Assembly: GCA_034189125.1 (NCBI GenBank)
Contig: JAXHVB010000017.1
Location: 1-5,514, forward strand
DNA: 5,514 nt
Origin: UBA5862 sp002408105
GTDB lineage: Bacteria; Pseudomonadota; Gammaproteobacteria; Pseudomonadales; UBA5862
Direction of reading: 5' to 3'
This document shows, in pieces, positions 1 to 5,361 of this stretch (its first letter is position 1; each line of letters starts with the position of its first letter). Made by a program: the position numbers and the translations under genes. The notes under the pieces were generated by a model. It was not told where the DNA came from. It saw only the letters and a program-made list of their open reading frames with translations, and ran no database searches.

Positions 1-2
1 CG

Positions 3-500
3 ACCTTTCGGCTCCAGCGACAGATCAATTCCTACCAGCACGAACCCCTGCTTGCCATCCTGCCCGGCGTCACCTTGGCCCAACTGTGGCAAATGATGGC
101 CGTCATGGAAAACAGCCTGCGTCTGGTCTCCGCACTGGTGTTGCTGGCTTCACTGTTGGGCCTGGCCGCCATGCTGCTGGCCTCCATTCGAGAACGCCAG
201 CGGGAAATCGTAGTGATGCGCGCCATCGGTGCCTCACCCTGGTTCTTGCTGGGACTCGTTGAAGCGGAGGCGCTGTTGGTGACTCTAGGGGGAACGACTC
301 TGGCCATGCTGCTGCTCGTTCTGACGACGACGCTGTCAAGCACCCTGCTCGCCGAACAGTTCGGTCTGTTTGTCGAGGTCGGCCTCCTGACGGCTCAATC
401 GATGGGTGCGCTTCTGGCAGTTGTCATCGCTGCACTCGGAATCGGGCTGGTGCCCGGCATCGCAGCCTACCGGTGCGCCTTGCATCAGCAATTGGCGTGA
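3..500 (+). CDS. FtsX/MacB-type ABC transporter permease, C-terminal part (5' end outside window)
   Basis: The reading frame is open from the left edge and ends with TGA at 498-500, giving the last 165 residues of a longer membrane protein. Three hydrophobic segments are visible at about residues 39-61, 86-111 and 131-155 of the fragment. After the first comes the cytoplasmic stretch IRERQREIVVMRAIGASP, the typical FtsX-domain signature that follows a transmembrane helix in MacB, LolC/E and related permeases. The preceding AILPGVTLAQLWQ stretch resembles the permease of four-gene clusters such as PA4063-PA4066 of Pseudomonas aeruginosa, which are known to be Zur-regulated; I make that link from memory, not from alignment. 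Such permeases pair with a separate ATPase and act in the inner membrane in export or mechanotransmission rather than classical import. The ATPase gene would lie to the left, outside the window. Family assignment is firm; substrate is unknown. Confidence 0.88.
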   Translation, partial: TFRLQRQINSYQHEPLLAILPGVTLAQLWQMMAVMENSLRLVSALVLLASLLGLAAMLLASIRERQREIVVMRAIGASPWFLLGLVEAEALLVTLGGTTLAMLLLVLTTTLSSTLLAEQFGLFVEVGLLTAQSMGALLAVVIAALGIGLVPGIAAYRCALHQQLA

Positions 501-604
501 AACCGACTAGAAACCGCGTGACCCGCCGCCAGACTGCACCTTGCCCCACTCCACCAAAGAAAGGCGCAGGACCAAGCCGCCATGTGTTCGGATTCGAGCT
601 GCCT

Positions 605-913
605 CTAGGGCAACCCTTGTTCACCCTGATTCTCGCCGGTCCACGGAAGCACTCCGCCGCCGGGCCTTGGCATCACTGGTGGCGCGAAGCCGAACGCACA
701 ATGACACCAGCCTTCAAGCCCAAAGGTCTGCTGCCGAACGGCGTCGCACGTTGATTTCGTGGTAAAGGGACCTGGCACCGCCCCAGTCGGATTTTCCTGC
801 CCCTGTGTCGAGGGATGGATATGACAACTGATTTCCATGGCGGACGCTGGCGAGATCCACGGCAGCGAAAGCGCCAAAGCGACGGTTCCGAAACGGCATC
901 CGGAGTAGGTCAT
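605..913 (-). CDS. Small secreted Cys/His-containing protein, hypothetical
   Basis: This 102-residue ORF is not a family I can name. The frame extends upstream to 1102, but ATG at 911-913 is preferred because it places a good signal peptide at the very N-terminus: a short polar start with Arg7, a hydrophobic core at about residues 8-20, and a likely cleavage site after ASA (residue 25). A GGAG lies just before the ATG, although its spacing is short (2 nt). The mature part has four cysteines (30, 56, 70, 72) and adjacent histidines in SCHIH (29-33) and WCHC (69-72), so two disulfides or a metal site are possible. The C-terminal third is rich in Pro and Gly. The stretch PGPFTTKSTCDAVRQQ looks like a real small periplasmic protein rather than random translation. 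It converges on the ABC permease gene with a gap of about 100 bases. It could still be a chance ORF in a gene-poor stretch. Confidence 0.5.
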   Translation of the reverse strand: MTYSGCRFGTVALALSLPWISPASAMEISCHIHPSTQGQENPTGAVPGPFTTKSTCDAVRQQTFGLEGWCHCAFGFAPPVMPRPGGGVLPWTGENQGEQGLP

Positions 914-1588
914 CGCTCCAATCCACGCAGGGAGCGACGCGACCCGTGGCCTGACGGGGGCAATGGCCCGCAATTCATCGAGCGCCACCTCCGGCGGGTT
1001 CGCTGCCATCAGCGCCCCTGCGTGGCCACGACAATGCACTCCTCGTCCAATGTGGCAATCTCCGAAGTCAATCCCCCGCGCCGCGGTGGTTGCAGCGCGC
1101 ACCTAAGACGACTTGCCAAGCCTGCGCGCGACAGGTCACACACCCCCGAATCGACAACCGCTCTACCAGTGGAGCTTAACCGACACCAAGGCTCCAAATG
1201 GCATGGCACGTACGCCGTGCAATCCGCCAGAGTTGCCGCGCGCTTGAGGGTTCGGGTGACCTCGAGTCGTCGGCGTCGCTGTGCGCGAACGGACACGCGC
1301 GGCTTAGCACGCAACTGCTATGGCATCGCCCAACCGGAAATCTAGCGGCTCTGGGACCTCGGCGCCACGCACAGCATCATCGGGAAAAACTGGGCGCGCC
1401 CCGCGAACCAAACCAGATTCGGGGACTGGGCCCCGTGCAATGGGGTAAGGGCCTCGAAGGCATCACTGAAACAACGCCTGAACCAGCGATTCACGCAAGA
1501 GAATTGCACGGCGGGCGGGACCAAAACTTGAGCAACTCAGTTGCAACTCGCTCAAAAGGCCAAGTGACTACCACTAAGATGCAGGCAT
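914..1588. other. Gene-poor stretch of about 675 bases, no supported gene
   Basis: Long open frames exist on both strands here, but their translations are rich in Arg, Ser, Pro and His without hydrophobic cores, domain motifs or ribosome binding sites, as expected of high-G+C noncoding DNA. What can be seen is an 11-base inverted repeat CGCCGTGCAAT (1213-1223 and, reversed, 1503-1513), a third partial copy of it at 1432-1441, a tRNA D-arm-like string at 1159-1182, and the palindrome at 1532-1544 listed separately. The stretch may be decayed DNA, but I recognise no parent gene or insertion sequence. Confidence 0.55.
1532..1544. promoter_or_regulatory. Palindrome GCAAC-N3-GTTGC, candidate operator (third copy) or part of a terminator
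   Basis: The sequence GCAACTCAGTTGC is a perfect 5-3-5 palindrome of the same form as the box at 3077-3089. It sits inside a larger inverted repeat, TTGAGC at 1528-1533 and GCTCAA at 1550-1555, and GCAACTC is repeated directly 11 bases apart. It lies about 45 bases past the stop codon of the Fur-family gene. Read in that gene's direction, the outer repeat is followed after one base by TTTT, so the structure could instead be a weak transcription terminator. No gene start lies close to it, which weakens the operator reading. Confidence 0.3.
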
Positions 1589-2020
1589 TCAGCGGCTGCA
1601 ACGGGGGCAGAGCCCCTGCACCGCGACATCCGCATGCAGCAGCTCGAAGCCTTCAGGCAGGTTCAGGGCGACTGCGGGGGTCAGATTTTCCAGGCAGTAG
1701 ATCTGCCCACAGTCGGTGCAGTTAAAGTGTGTGTGGTCAGAGTTTGACGTTGCACTGAAACGCCAGACCCGGTCCTCCCCGGTGAGCTTGTGCACAAGGC
1801 CCTGGTTTTGGGCCCAGTCCAGTACTCTGTACAGGGTGACTTTATCGATCTTATGCTGCCGCCCCGCGAGTATGCGTTCAATGTCCTGGTGCGACAGGGC
1901 ATGCTCCGCAGCGAGCAAGGTATCGAGCACAGCAATGCGGGCCTGGGTCGCACGTTCCCCAGCACTCTGAATCAGGTTTGCGGCTGTTGGGGATTCGGAA
2001 GTTCTGCCGTGCGCTCTCAT
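1589..2020 (-). CDS. Fur-family metalloregulator, possibly Zur-like
   Basis: The 143-residue protein is a Fur-superfamily transcription factor, a dimeric DNA-binding repressor that uses a bound metal ion as corepressor. The N-terminal winged helix runs over residues 13-90, with GERATQARIAVLDTLL (21-36), a SHQDIERIL helix (43-51) and the recognition helix KIDKVTLYRVLDW (58-69), which matches the KVSLATVYR type of Fur proteins. The dimerisation domain carries HTHFNCTDCG (96-105) and CPRC (138-141), the four-cysteine structural zinc site. His77, His96/98 and Glu111 lie where Zur-type sensor ligands are expected, but the sensed metal cannot be decided by eye. The start is uncertain: ATG at 2018-2020 fits the usual short lead before the winged helix, while in-frame ATG at 2062 or GTG at 2065 would add 14 or 15 residues; none has a strong ribosome binding site. 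The gene follows the PEP-CTERM gene in the same direction after a strong hairpin. Confidence 0.92.
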   Translation of the reverse strand: MRAHGRTSESPTAANLIQSAGERATQARIAVLDTLLAAEHALSHQDIERILAGRQHKIDKVTLYRVLDWAQNQGLVHKLTGEDRVWRFSATSNSDHTHFNCTDCGQIYCLENLTPAVALNLPEGFELLHADVAVQGLCPRCSR

Positions 2021-2117
2021 AGACAAGCCCATTGCAGCACGCAGACCGTACCGATGCAACATCACCCATCAAGGGCGCAGCCTCAGAAGGCACACCAGCA
2101 CGCGACCAGGCGGACCA

Positions 2118-2149
2118 CAGACCGTGCCTGAACAAGCCGGCACGGTCTG
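2118..2149. terminator. Strong intergenic hairpin between the PEP-CTERM gene and the regulator gene
   Basis: CAGACCGTGCC at 2118-2128 and GGCACGGTCTG at 2139-2149 form a perfect 11-bp, G+C-rich stem with a 10-base loop. It starts 12 bases after the stop codon of the PEP-CTERM gene and lies about 100 bases before the regulator's likely start. No T-run follows on either strand, so it is not a classical intrinsic terminator. It may end most transcripts with help from a factor, protect the 3' end of the upstream mRNA, or set unequal expression of the two genes. The structure is certain; its role is inferred. Confidence 0.5.
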
Positions 2150-2161
2150 CTATTGACTTGG

Positions 2162-2965
2162 TCAGTCGCTGAAGATTTGCCTTGCGCCCAGCCGTTGACG
2201 GCCCATACCGATCAACCCCAACAACCCCGAACCGAACAGCCATACAGCCGCCGGAACAGGCACAGCTGTGAGGGCTTCGATGCCCGCTTCAAAGTCAGCT
2301 TCGCTGAGTCCGTTGTTGAAAGCGAGAAAAAACGGATCCGAACTCGAAACAACACTGCCGATCAAACTTCCATCATACGAATCGGTTTCGAACAGTGACA
2401 TCTCGATCAGGTAGGCACCTGTAGCGGGCGAATTTCCGAAGATATCGCCTGGACTAGCAGGACAACTCGAAAGGCCAAGGTTCTCGACACAAAAATCAAC
2501 GTGGGTGTGAATACCACCGTCACTGCCTACCTGTTGTAAGAGGCCAAACGCATTTCCAGATAGACCGGCACTTGTATAGCGCGAGTCTTCAAAGAAGTTG
2601 CCCGCCACGTGCAGGCTCGTGTTCGCATCAGCAGCACTCCAACTCGTACCGTTCCAATACGACAGCGTACCCCGGGTTTGATACATGAGCATGTTGCCCG
2701 GTCCAAGCGGACCTGGGGACTCGCTCGCGAAGCCGGGATCGTCCGTCTCGTGGGGCAGCAGCGCAACTTCACCAAATTCCGCCTCAAAAATGATGTAGCC
2801 AGTTGCGTGGTCGATTGGCTGGGCCTCGGTGTGCAGCACAATTTGCCCACCGATGACATCTTCGATGTCAATATCCGAATGCGCAGCCATTGCGTTTCCG
2901 ACAGGCAGGATCACCGACAAGATGCCCGCCATCAATGCGGGCCTTACTGAAGCAGATTGGTTCAT
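2162..2965 (-). CDS. Secreted PEP-CTERM-type protein, resembling Zur-repressed all3515 family
   Basis: The 267-residue product starts at ATG 2963-2965, chosen because GAGGAG lies nine bases upstream and a signal peptide follows directly (hydrophobic residues 10-26, cleavage likely after AMA at 27). The frame runs open to 3016 without support for use of that part. The mature protein begins AHSDIDIED, is acidic and beta-rich in character, and contains seven histidines including HTHVDFC (153-159) and PHE (71-73), with Cys159 and Cys168 as a possible disulfide. The C-terminus has VPVPAAVWLFGSGLLGLIG (235-253) followed by a short Arg-containing tail, the standard exosortase sorting signal of the PEP-CTERM/VPxxA type. 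The overall plan resembles the family of Anabaena all3515, known as a Zur-repressed PEP-CTERM protein; I make this link by recall. A role in binding zinc at the cell surface is plausible but inferred. The exosortase must be encoded elsewhere. It is divergent from the TonB-type operon and precedes the Fur-family gene. Confidence 0.85.
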   Translation of the reverse strand: MNQSASVRPALMAGILSVILPVGNAMAAHSDIDIEDVIGGQIVLHTEAQPIDHATGYIIFEAEFGEVALLPHETDDPGFASESPGPLGPGNMLMYQTRGTLSYWNGTSWSAADANTSLHVAGNFFEDSRYTSAGLSGNAFGLLQQVGSDGGIHTHVDFCVENLGLSSCPASPGDIFGNSPATGAYLIEMSLFETDSYDGSLIGSVVSSSDPFFLAFNNGLSEADFEAGIEALTAVPVPAAVWLFGSGLLGLIGMGRQRLGARQIFSD

Positions 2966-3002
2966 TGGCTCAGACTCCTCGGTCTCGGTTGAAAAACAGG
3001 CA

Positions 3003-3016
3003 CAACCAAGTTGCAT
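3003..3016 (-). promoter_or_regulatory. Candidate operator, box 1, in the leader of the PEP-CTERM gene
   Basis: CAACCAAGTTGCAT is an exact 14-base inverted copy of positions 3075-3088. Within it CAAC-caa-GTTG is a palindrome with a 3-base centre, matching the other boxes except for one outer base (A at 3002 where G is expected). It lies 37 to 51 bases upstream of the ATG. If the proposed leftward promoter is right, it falls within the transcribed leader, where a bound repressor could act as a roadblock or join box 2 by looping (centres about 75 bases apart). Confidence 0.5.
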
Positions 3017-3032
3017 TTTCTGTTCGAACCAG

Positions 3033-3047
3033 ACCCTGTAGCAGGGT
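3033..3047. repeat. 15-base palindrome ACCCTG-TAG-CAGGGT
   Basis: A perfect 6-3-6 inverted repeat lies between boxes 1 and 2. It is unlike them in sequence, so it may bind a second regulator or form a hairpin at the 5' end of the PEP-CTERM transcript. With the proposed leftward -10 at 3047-3052 it would cover the transcription start. It could also be a chance structure. Confidence 0.4.
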
Positions 3048-3075
3048 ATTTAGCCACGCTTTAGACGGTTGTTTA
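3047..3075 (-). promoter_or_regulatory. Possible leftward promoter for the PEP-CTERM gene
   Basis: Read on the minus strand, TAAACA (complement of 3070-3075) matches four of six bases of the -35 consensus, and TAAATA (complement of 3047-3052) matches three of six of the -10 after a 17-base spacer. Box 2 begins at the outer edge of this -35, placing a repressor in contact with polymerase. The match is modest and other placements are possible. Confidence 0.25.
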
Positions 3076-3097
3076 TGCAACTTGGTTGCGCTAATCT
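3069..3097 (+). promoter_or_regulatory. Possible rightward promoter for the TonB-type operon
   Basis: TTGTTT at 3069-3074 and TAATCT at 3092-3097 stand 17 bases apart and each match three of six consensus bases. Box 2 fills exactly the spacer between them, the classical position for repression. The -35 hexamer would overlap that of the proposed leftward promoter. Transcription would start near 3104, giving a leader of about 140 bases before the DUF3450 start codon. The element matches are weak; position relative to the palindrome is the main argument. Confidence 0.25.
3075..3089 (+). promoter_or_regulatory. Candidate operator, box 2, between the divergent genes
   Basis: GCAACTTGGTTGC at 3077-3089 is a perfect 5-3-5 palindrome, and the 14 bases from 3075 are repeated inverted at 3003-3016. 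A pair of identical palindromic boxes in a divergent intergenic region is the usual sign of a dimeric repressor. The 7-1-7 layout fits Fur-family sites in size, and a Fur-family gene is close by, but the bases differ from the A+T-rich Zur or Fur boxes of model species, so the binding protein is inferred. Confidence 0.5.
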
Positions 3098-3111
3098 AGC
3101 CGCCAATGCAG

Positions 3112-3127
3112 GGCCTGTCAACAGGCC
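3112..3127. repeat. 16-base perfect palindrome GGCCTGTCAACAGGCC in the DUF3450 leader
   Basis: The sequence is self-complementary over all but the central two bases and would fold in RNA as a 6-bp stem with a TCAA loop. It lies about 120 bases before the DUF3450 start. A run of six T at 3159-3164, preceded by a weak 4-bp stem (TCAA/TTGA), follows about 30 bases on, so leader control is conceivable. A second near-palindrome (14 of 16 bases) is at 3165-3180. Function is unknown. Confidence 0.35.
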
Positions 3128-3244
3128 AACCAGGTGCCTGCGAAGACTCAAATCTTGATTTTTTGCGGTCAATTGGCCGCGCGCACTCGGTGATCAACTG
3201 TGGGTTCCACGCTGCGCGGTCATCGCTGCTTTGGAGTAGAGCAC

Positions 3245-4024
3245 ATGCCACGCAAACACCCGCGACTGGGAGCGCTGATCCTTTCGCTCAGTTGGACAAC
3301 GGCTTATGCAGCGGAACCACTATCCGAAGTTTTCGCAGCCAATCGCGAGGGCAATCGGGCCGAAGCCCAGGTGCAGCGCGAAATTAATGCACTGAGTGAC
3401 TCGCGCCGTGCGTTATTTGAGGCGTACGACGGCCTGAGCCGTGAGCTTGCATCCCTGTCCGCCTATAACATCCAACTGCAACGCATGCTCGACGACCAGC
3501 GCGAGCAACGCCAGACGCGCAAATCAACCCTGGAAAAACTGGCCGACACCAGACGCGAAGTCATGCCCTTGCTGCTGGCAATGGTGGACTGGCTGGAAAA
3601 GCTGGCGAGCGCTGACCTGCCTTACCGTTTAGAGGAGCACCCTCAGGCGATTGCGGAGCTGCGGCGCGACCTTGATCGCGGAGACCTGGATCTGGGTACA
3701 CGCTACGAGCGCGTGCTAGAGCGGTATACCCAGGCACTGGCGGACGGACGACAGGTAGAGGTGTATTCAGGCACGTCCCCCAGCAACACCGAAGAGATCG
3801 TGGATTTTCTGAAAATCGGTCGCCTGGCACTGTTCTACCGGTCACCCGATGGGCAACACGGCGGCGCTTGGGACGCAGCACGCCAGCAGTGGGTTCACCT
3901 GGGTGGCGATGAGATGCCCGCCTTGGCCCGGGCCATGCGCACCGTCCGCAAAGAAACGCCGCCCGAACTGTTGCGACTGCCTTTGCAGGCACCGACGGCC
4001 GCCGGACAGGGAGCGACACCATGA
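3245..4024 (+). CDS. DUF3450 family periplasmic protein of a TonB/TtpC operon
   Basis: The 259-residue protein begins at ATG 3245, which has GGAG eight bases upstream and opens directly into a signal peptide (MPRKHPR, hydrophobic core 8-20, cleavage after AYA at 22). An in-frame GTG at 3200 would put a nonsense extension before it. Residues 28-105 are a long charged helix with heptad character, a predicted coiled coil. The C-terminal half holds the conserved-looking patch FLKIGRLALFYRSPDG (188-203), then GAWD (207-210), QQWVHL (214-219) and a PPELLRLPL end (239-247), the pattern I know from DUF3450 proteins. These are encoded next to TtpC-ExbB2-ExbD2-TonB2 in Vibrio, Shewanella and relatives, and probably act in the periplasm as part of the TonB energising machine; the exact role is not established. 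Its stop overlaps the start of the next gene (ATGA), so translation is probably coupled. Confidence 0.9.
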   Translation: MPRKHPRLGALILSLSWTTAYAAEPLSEVFAANREGNRAEAQVQREINALSDSRRALFEAYDGLSRELASLSAYNIQLQRMLDDQREQRQTRKSTLEKLADTRREVMPLLLAMVDWLEKLASADLPYRLEEHPQAIAELRRDLDRGDLDLGTRYERVLERYTQALADGRQVEVYSGTSPSNTEEIVDFLKIGRLALFYRSPDGQHGGAWDAARQQWVHLGGDEMPALARAMRTVRKETPPELLRLPLQAPTAAGQGATP

Positions 4025-5361
4025 AGGTCCGCGCCCTATTTGCGCTGCTGGTGGGCATGCTTCCCGGTTTGATGGTGGCGGAGCCTTCGATTTCTCTGCA
4101 GCAACTCGCGGAGCTCACCGAGCAGCAACAGCGCGATGATGCCATCACCCGCCGGCAACGCCTGGCCGAGTTTGTCGCCGCGCGAGACAACGCGGAGGAC
4201 CAAGTGGCTGCGTTGCGAGAGCAGGTGCGCAAGGCCCGCGACCTCAACGCGCGCCTGCAGAGCACCTATGACGATCAGCGCGCAGAACTTGAGCGCCTAG
4301 ACGAGCAGATTCTTGAGCGATCGGGCGATCTGACGGCGGTGTTCGCCGCAGCCCGCCAACAGGCGGCAGAACTGACCGCCAGCTTTCGTGACTCACCTGC
4401 GAGCGCCCTGGCGCCAGGCAGAGCGTCAGCGCTGGCGCAACTGGCGGACACCGAGCGCACCTTGGATACCGATGACCTGGAGGCCCTCTGGCATGCCATG
4501 CGACAGGAGATTCTTGCATCGGGTCAGATCGTGCGTTTTCACGCACCGGTGATCACCTCTAGCGGCCATCGCGAGACTGCCGAGGTGGTCCGGATGGGGC
4601 TGTTTGGCGCCGTGAGCGAAGGTCGCTTTTTACGCTACGACAACGGCTTGGGCACCTTGAGTGTATTGCGCCGCCAGCCGGATGCGGCGCTTCGCGAACT
4701 GGCCGCAACCTACCAACAGGCGTCGACCGGCAGGCATGCCATGATCATCGATCCGACGCACGGGCGCCTGTTGAGCCTGAACACACAGCGGCCTGACCTG
4801 ATCGAAAGGCTGCACCAGGGGGGACAGGTCGGCTACCTGATCCTGGCGTTGGGAGCGGCCGGCCTGTTGCTGGCACTGTGGCGTTGGGTCGCGCTCGCGC
4901 TGACCGCGCAGCGCATGCGTCACCAATTGACGCAGCTCAACGAACCCACCACGGACAACCCCTTGGGCCGGGTATTGGCCGGATATACCCACAAAACCGA
5001 CGACATGGACAGTGTCGCCATGCAGCTTGAAGAAGTGATTTTGCGCGAAACTCCCCCGCTTACGCGTGGTGAGGCCCTATTGAAACTGCTCGCAGGCATC
5101 GCACCGCTGTTGGGTCTGCTGGGCACAGTGACGGGCATGATCGCAACCTTTCAATCCATCAGTCTGTTTGGTGCCGGTGACCCGCGCCTGATGGCTGACG
5201 GAATTTCCCAGGCACTGGTCACCACCGCGCTGGGGCTATTGGTGGCAATCCCCCTGCTGCTGGCGCATCTGCTGGTAAGCGCGCGCAGCCGCCAGCTGGT
5301 GAATGTACTAGAAGAACAAAGTGCGGGGCTGATCGCACGCAGTCAGGGCTGGCGCGGGTGA
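4021..5361 (+). CDS. ttpC: TtpC-like protein with C-terminal MotA/TolQ/ExbB domain
   Basis: The 446-residue protein has a signal peptide (residues 1-20, cleavage near VA/EP), a long predicted coiled coil (about 26-123, with many Glu, Arg, Gln and heptad Leu), a periplasmic globular part (about 150-260), a first membrane helix (271-293), a cytoplasmic loop, and two further membrane helices (about 352-378 and 394-420). The last two carry LLGLLGTVTGMIATFQSI and GISQALVTTALGLLVAIP, the signature of ExbB/TolQ/MotA proton-channel proteins. This plan and length match TtpC, shown in Vibrio to be essential for TonB2-dependent iron uptake; it differs from plain ExbB in its large periplasmic N-terminal part. 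It works in the inner membrane with ExbB2, ExbD2 and TonB2. It overlaps the DUF3450 gene by four bases and the next gene by one, which indicates a single polycistronic unit. The gene symbol is by family resemblance. Confidence 0.9.
   Translation: MKVRALFALLVGMLPGLMVAEPSISLQQLAELTEQQQRDDAITRRQRLAEFVAARDNAEDQVAALREQVRKARDLNARLQSTYDDQRAELERLDEQILERSGDLTAVFAAARQQAAELTASFRDSPASALAPGRASALAQLADTERTLDTDDLEALWHAMRQEILASGQIVRFHAPVITSSGHRETAEVVRMGLFGAVSEGRFLRYDNGLGTLSVLRRQPDAALRELAATYQQASTGRHAMIIDPTHGRLLSLNTQRPDLIERLHQGGQVGYLILALGAAGLLLALWRWVALALTAQRMRHQLTQLNEPTTDNPLGRVLAGYTHKTDDMDSVAMQLEEVILRETPPLTRGEALLKLLAGIAPLLGLLGTVTGMIATFQSISLFGAGDPRLMADGISQALVTTALGLLVAIPLLLAHLLVSARSRQLVNVLEEQSAGLIARSQGWRG

Noticed and set aside
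32..343. Minus-strand open frames opposite the ABC permease
   Set aside because: The plus-strand frame has clear membrane segments and the FtsX signature; the opposite frames show only low-complexity Ser/Arg/Ala composition.
914..1102. Upstream extension of the small secreted ORF on the minus strand
   Set aside because: The added 63 residues have no recognisable character and would bury the signal peptide inside the protein.
1159..1182. tRNA-like string on the minus strand (a D-arm resembling GCTC...TGGTAGAGC)
   Set aside because: It matches the D-arm of a tRNA with extra bases, but no paired anticodon stem, T-arm or acceptor stem can be built around it. At most it is a fragment.
815..1725. 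Long rightward open frames (815-1345 and 1198-1725)
   Set aside because: Their translations are Arg/His/Ser-rich without motifs, they overlap one another and the Fur-family gene, and they lack ribosome binding sites. They are typical chance frames in high-G+C DNA.
2966..3016. N-terminal extension of the PEP-CTERM protein to an upstream start at 3016
   Set aside because: The start at 2965 has GAGGAG at good spacing and a directly following signal peptide; the extension would also begin inside operator box 1.
3561..4265. 234-codon open frame on the minus strand opposite the DUF3450 and ttpC-like genes
   Set aside because: It is antisense to two well-supported, coupled genes and its translation is Arg/Ser/Ala-rich without domains.
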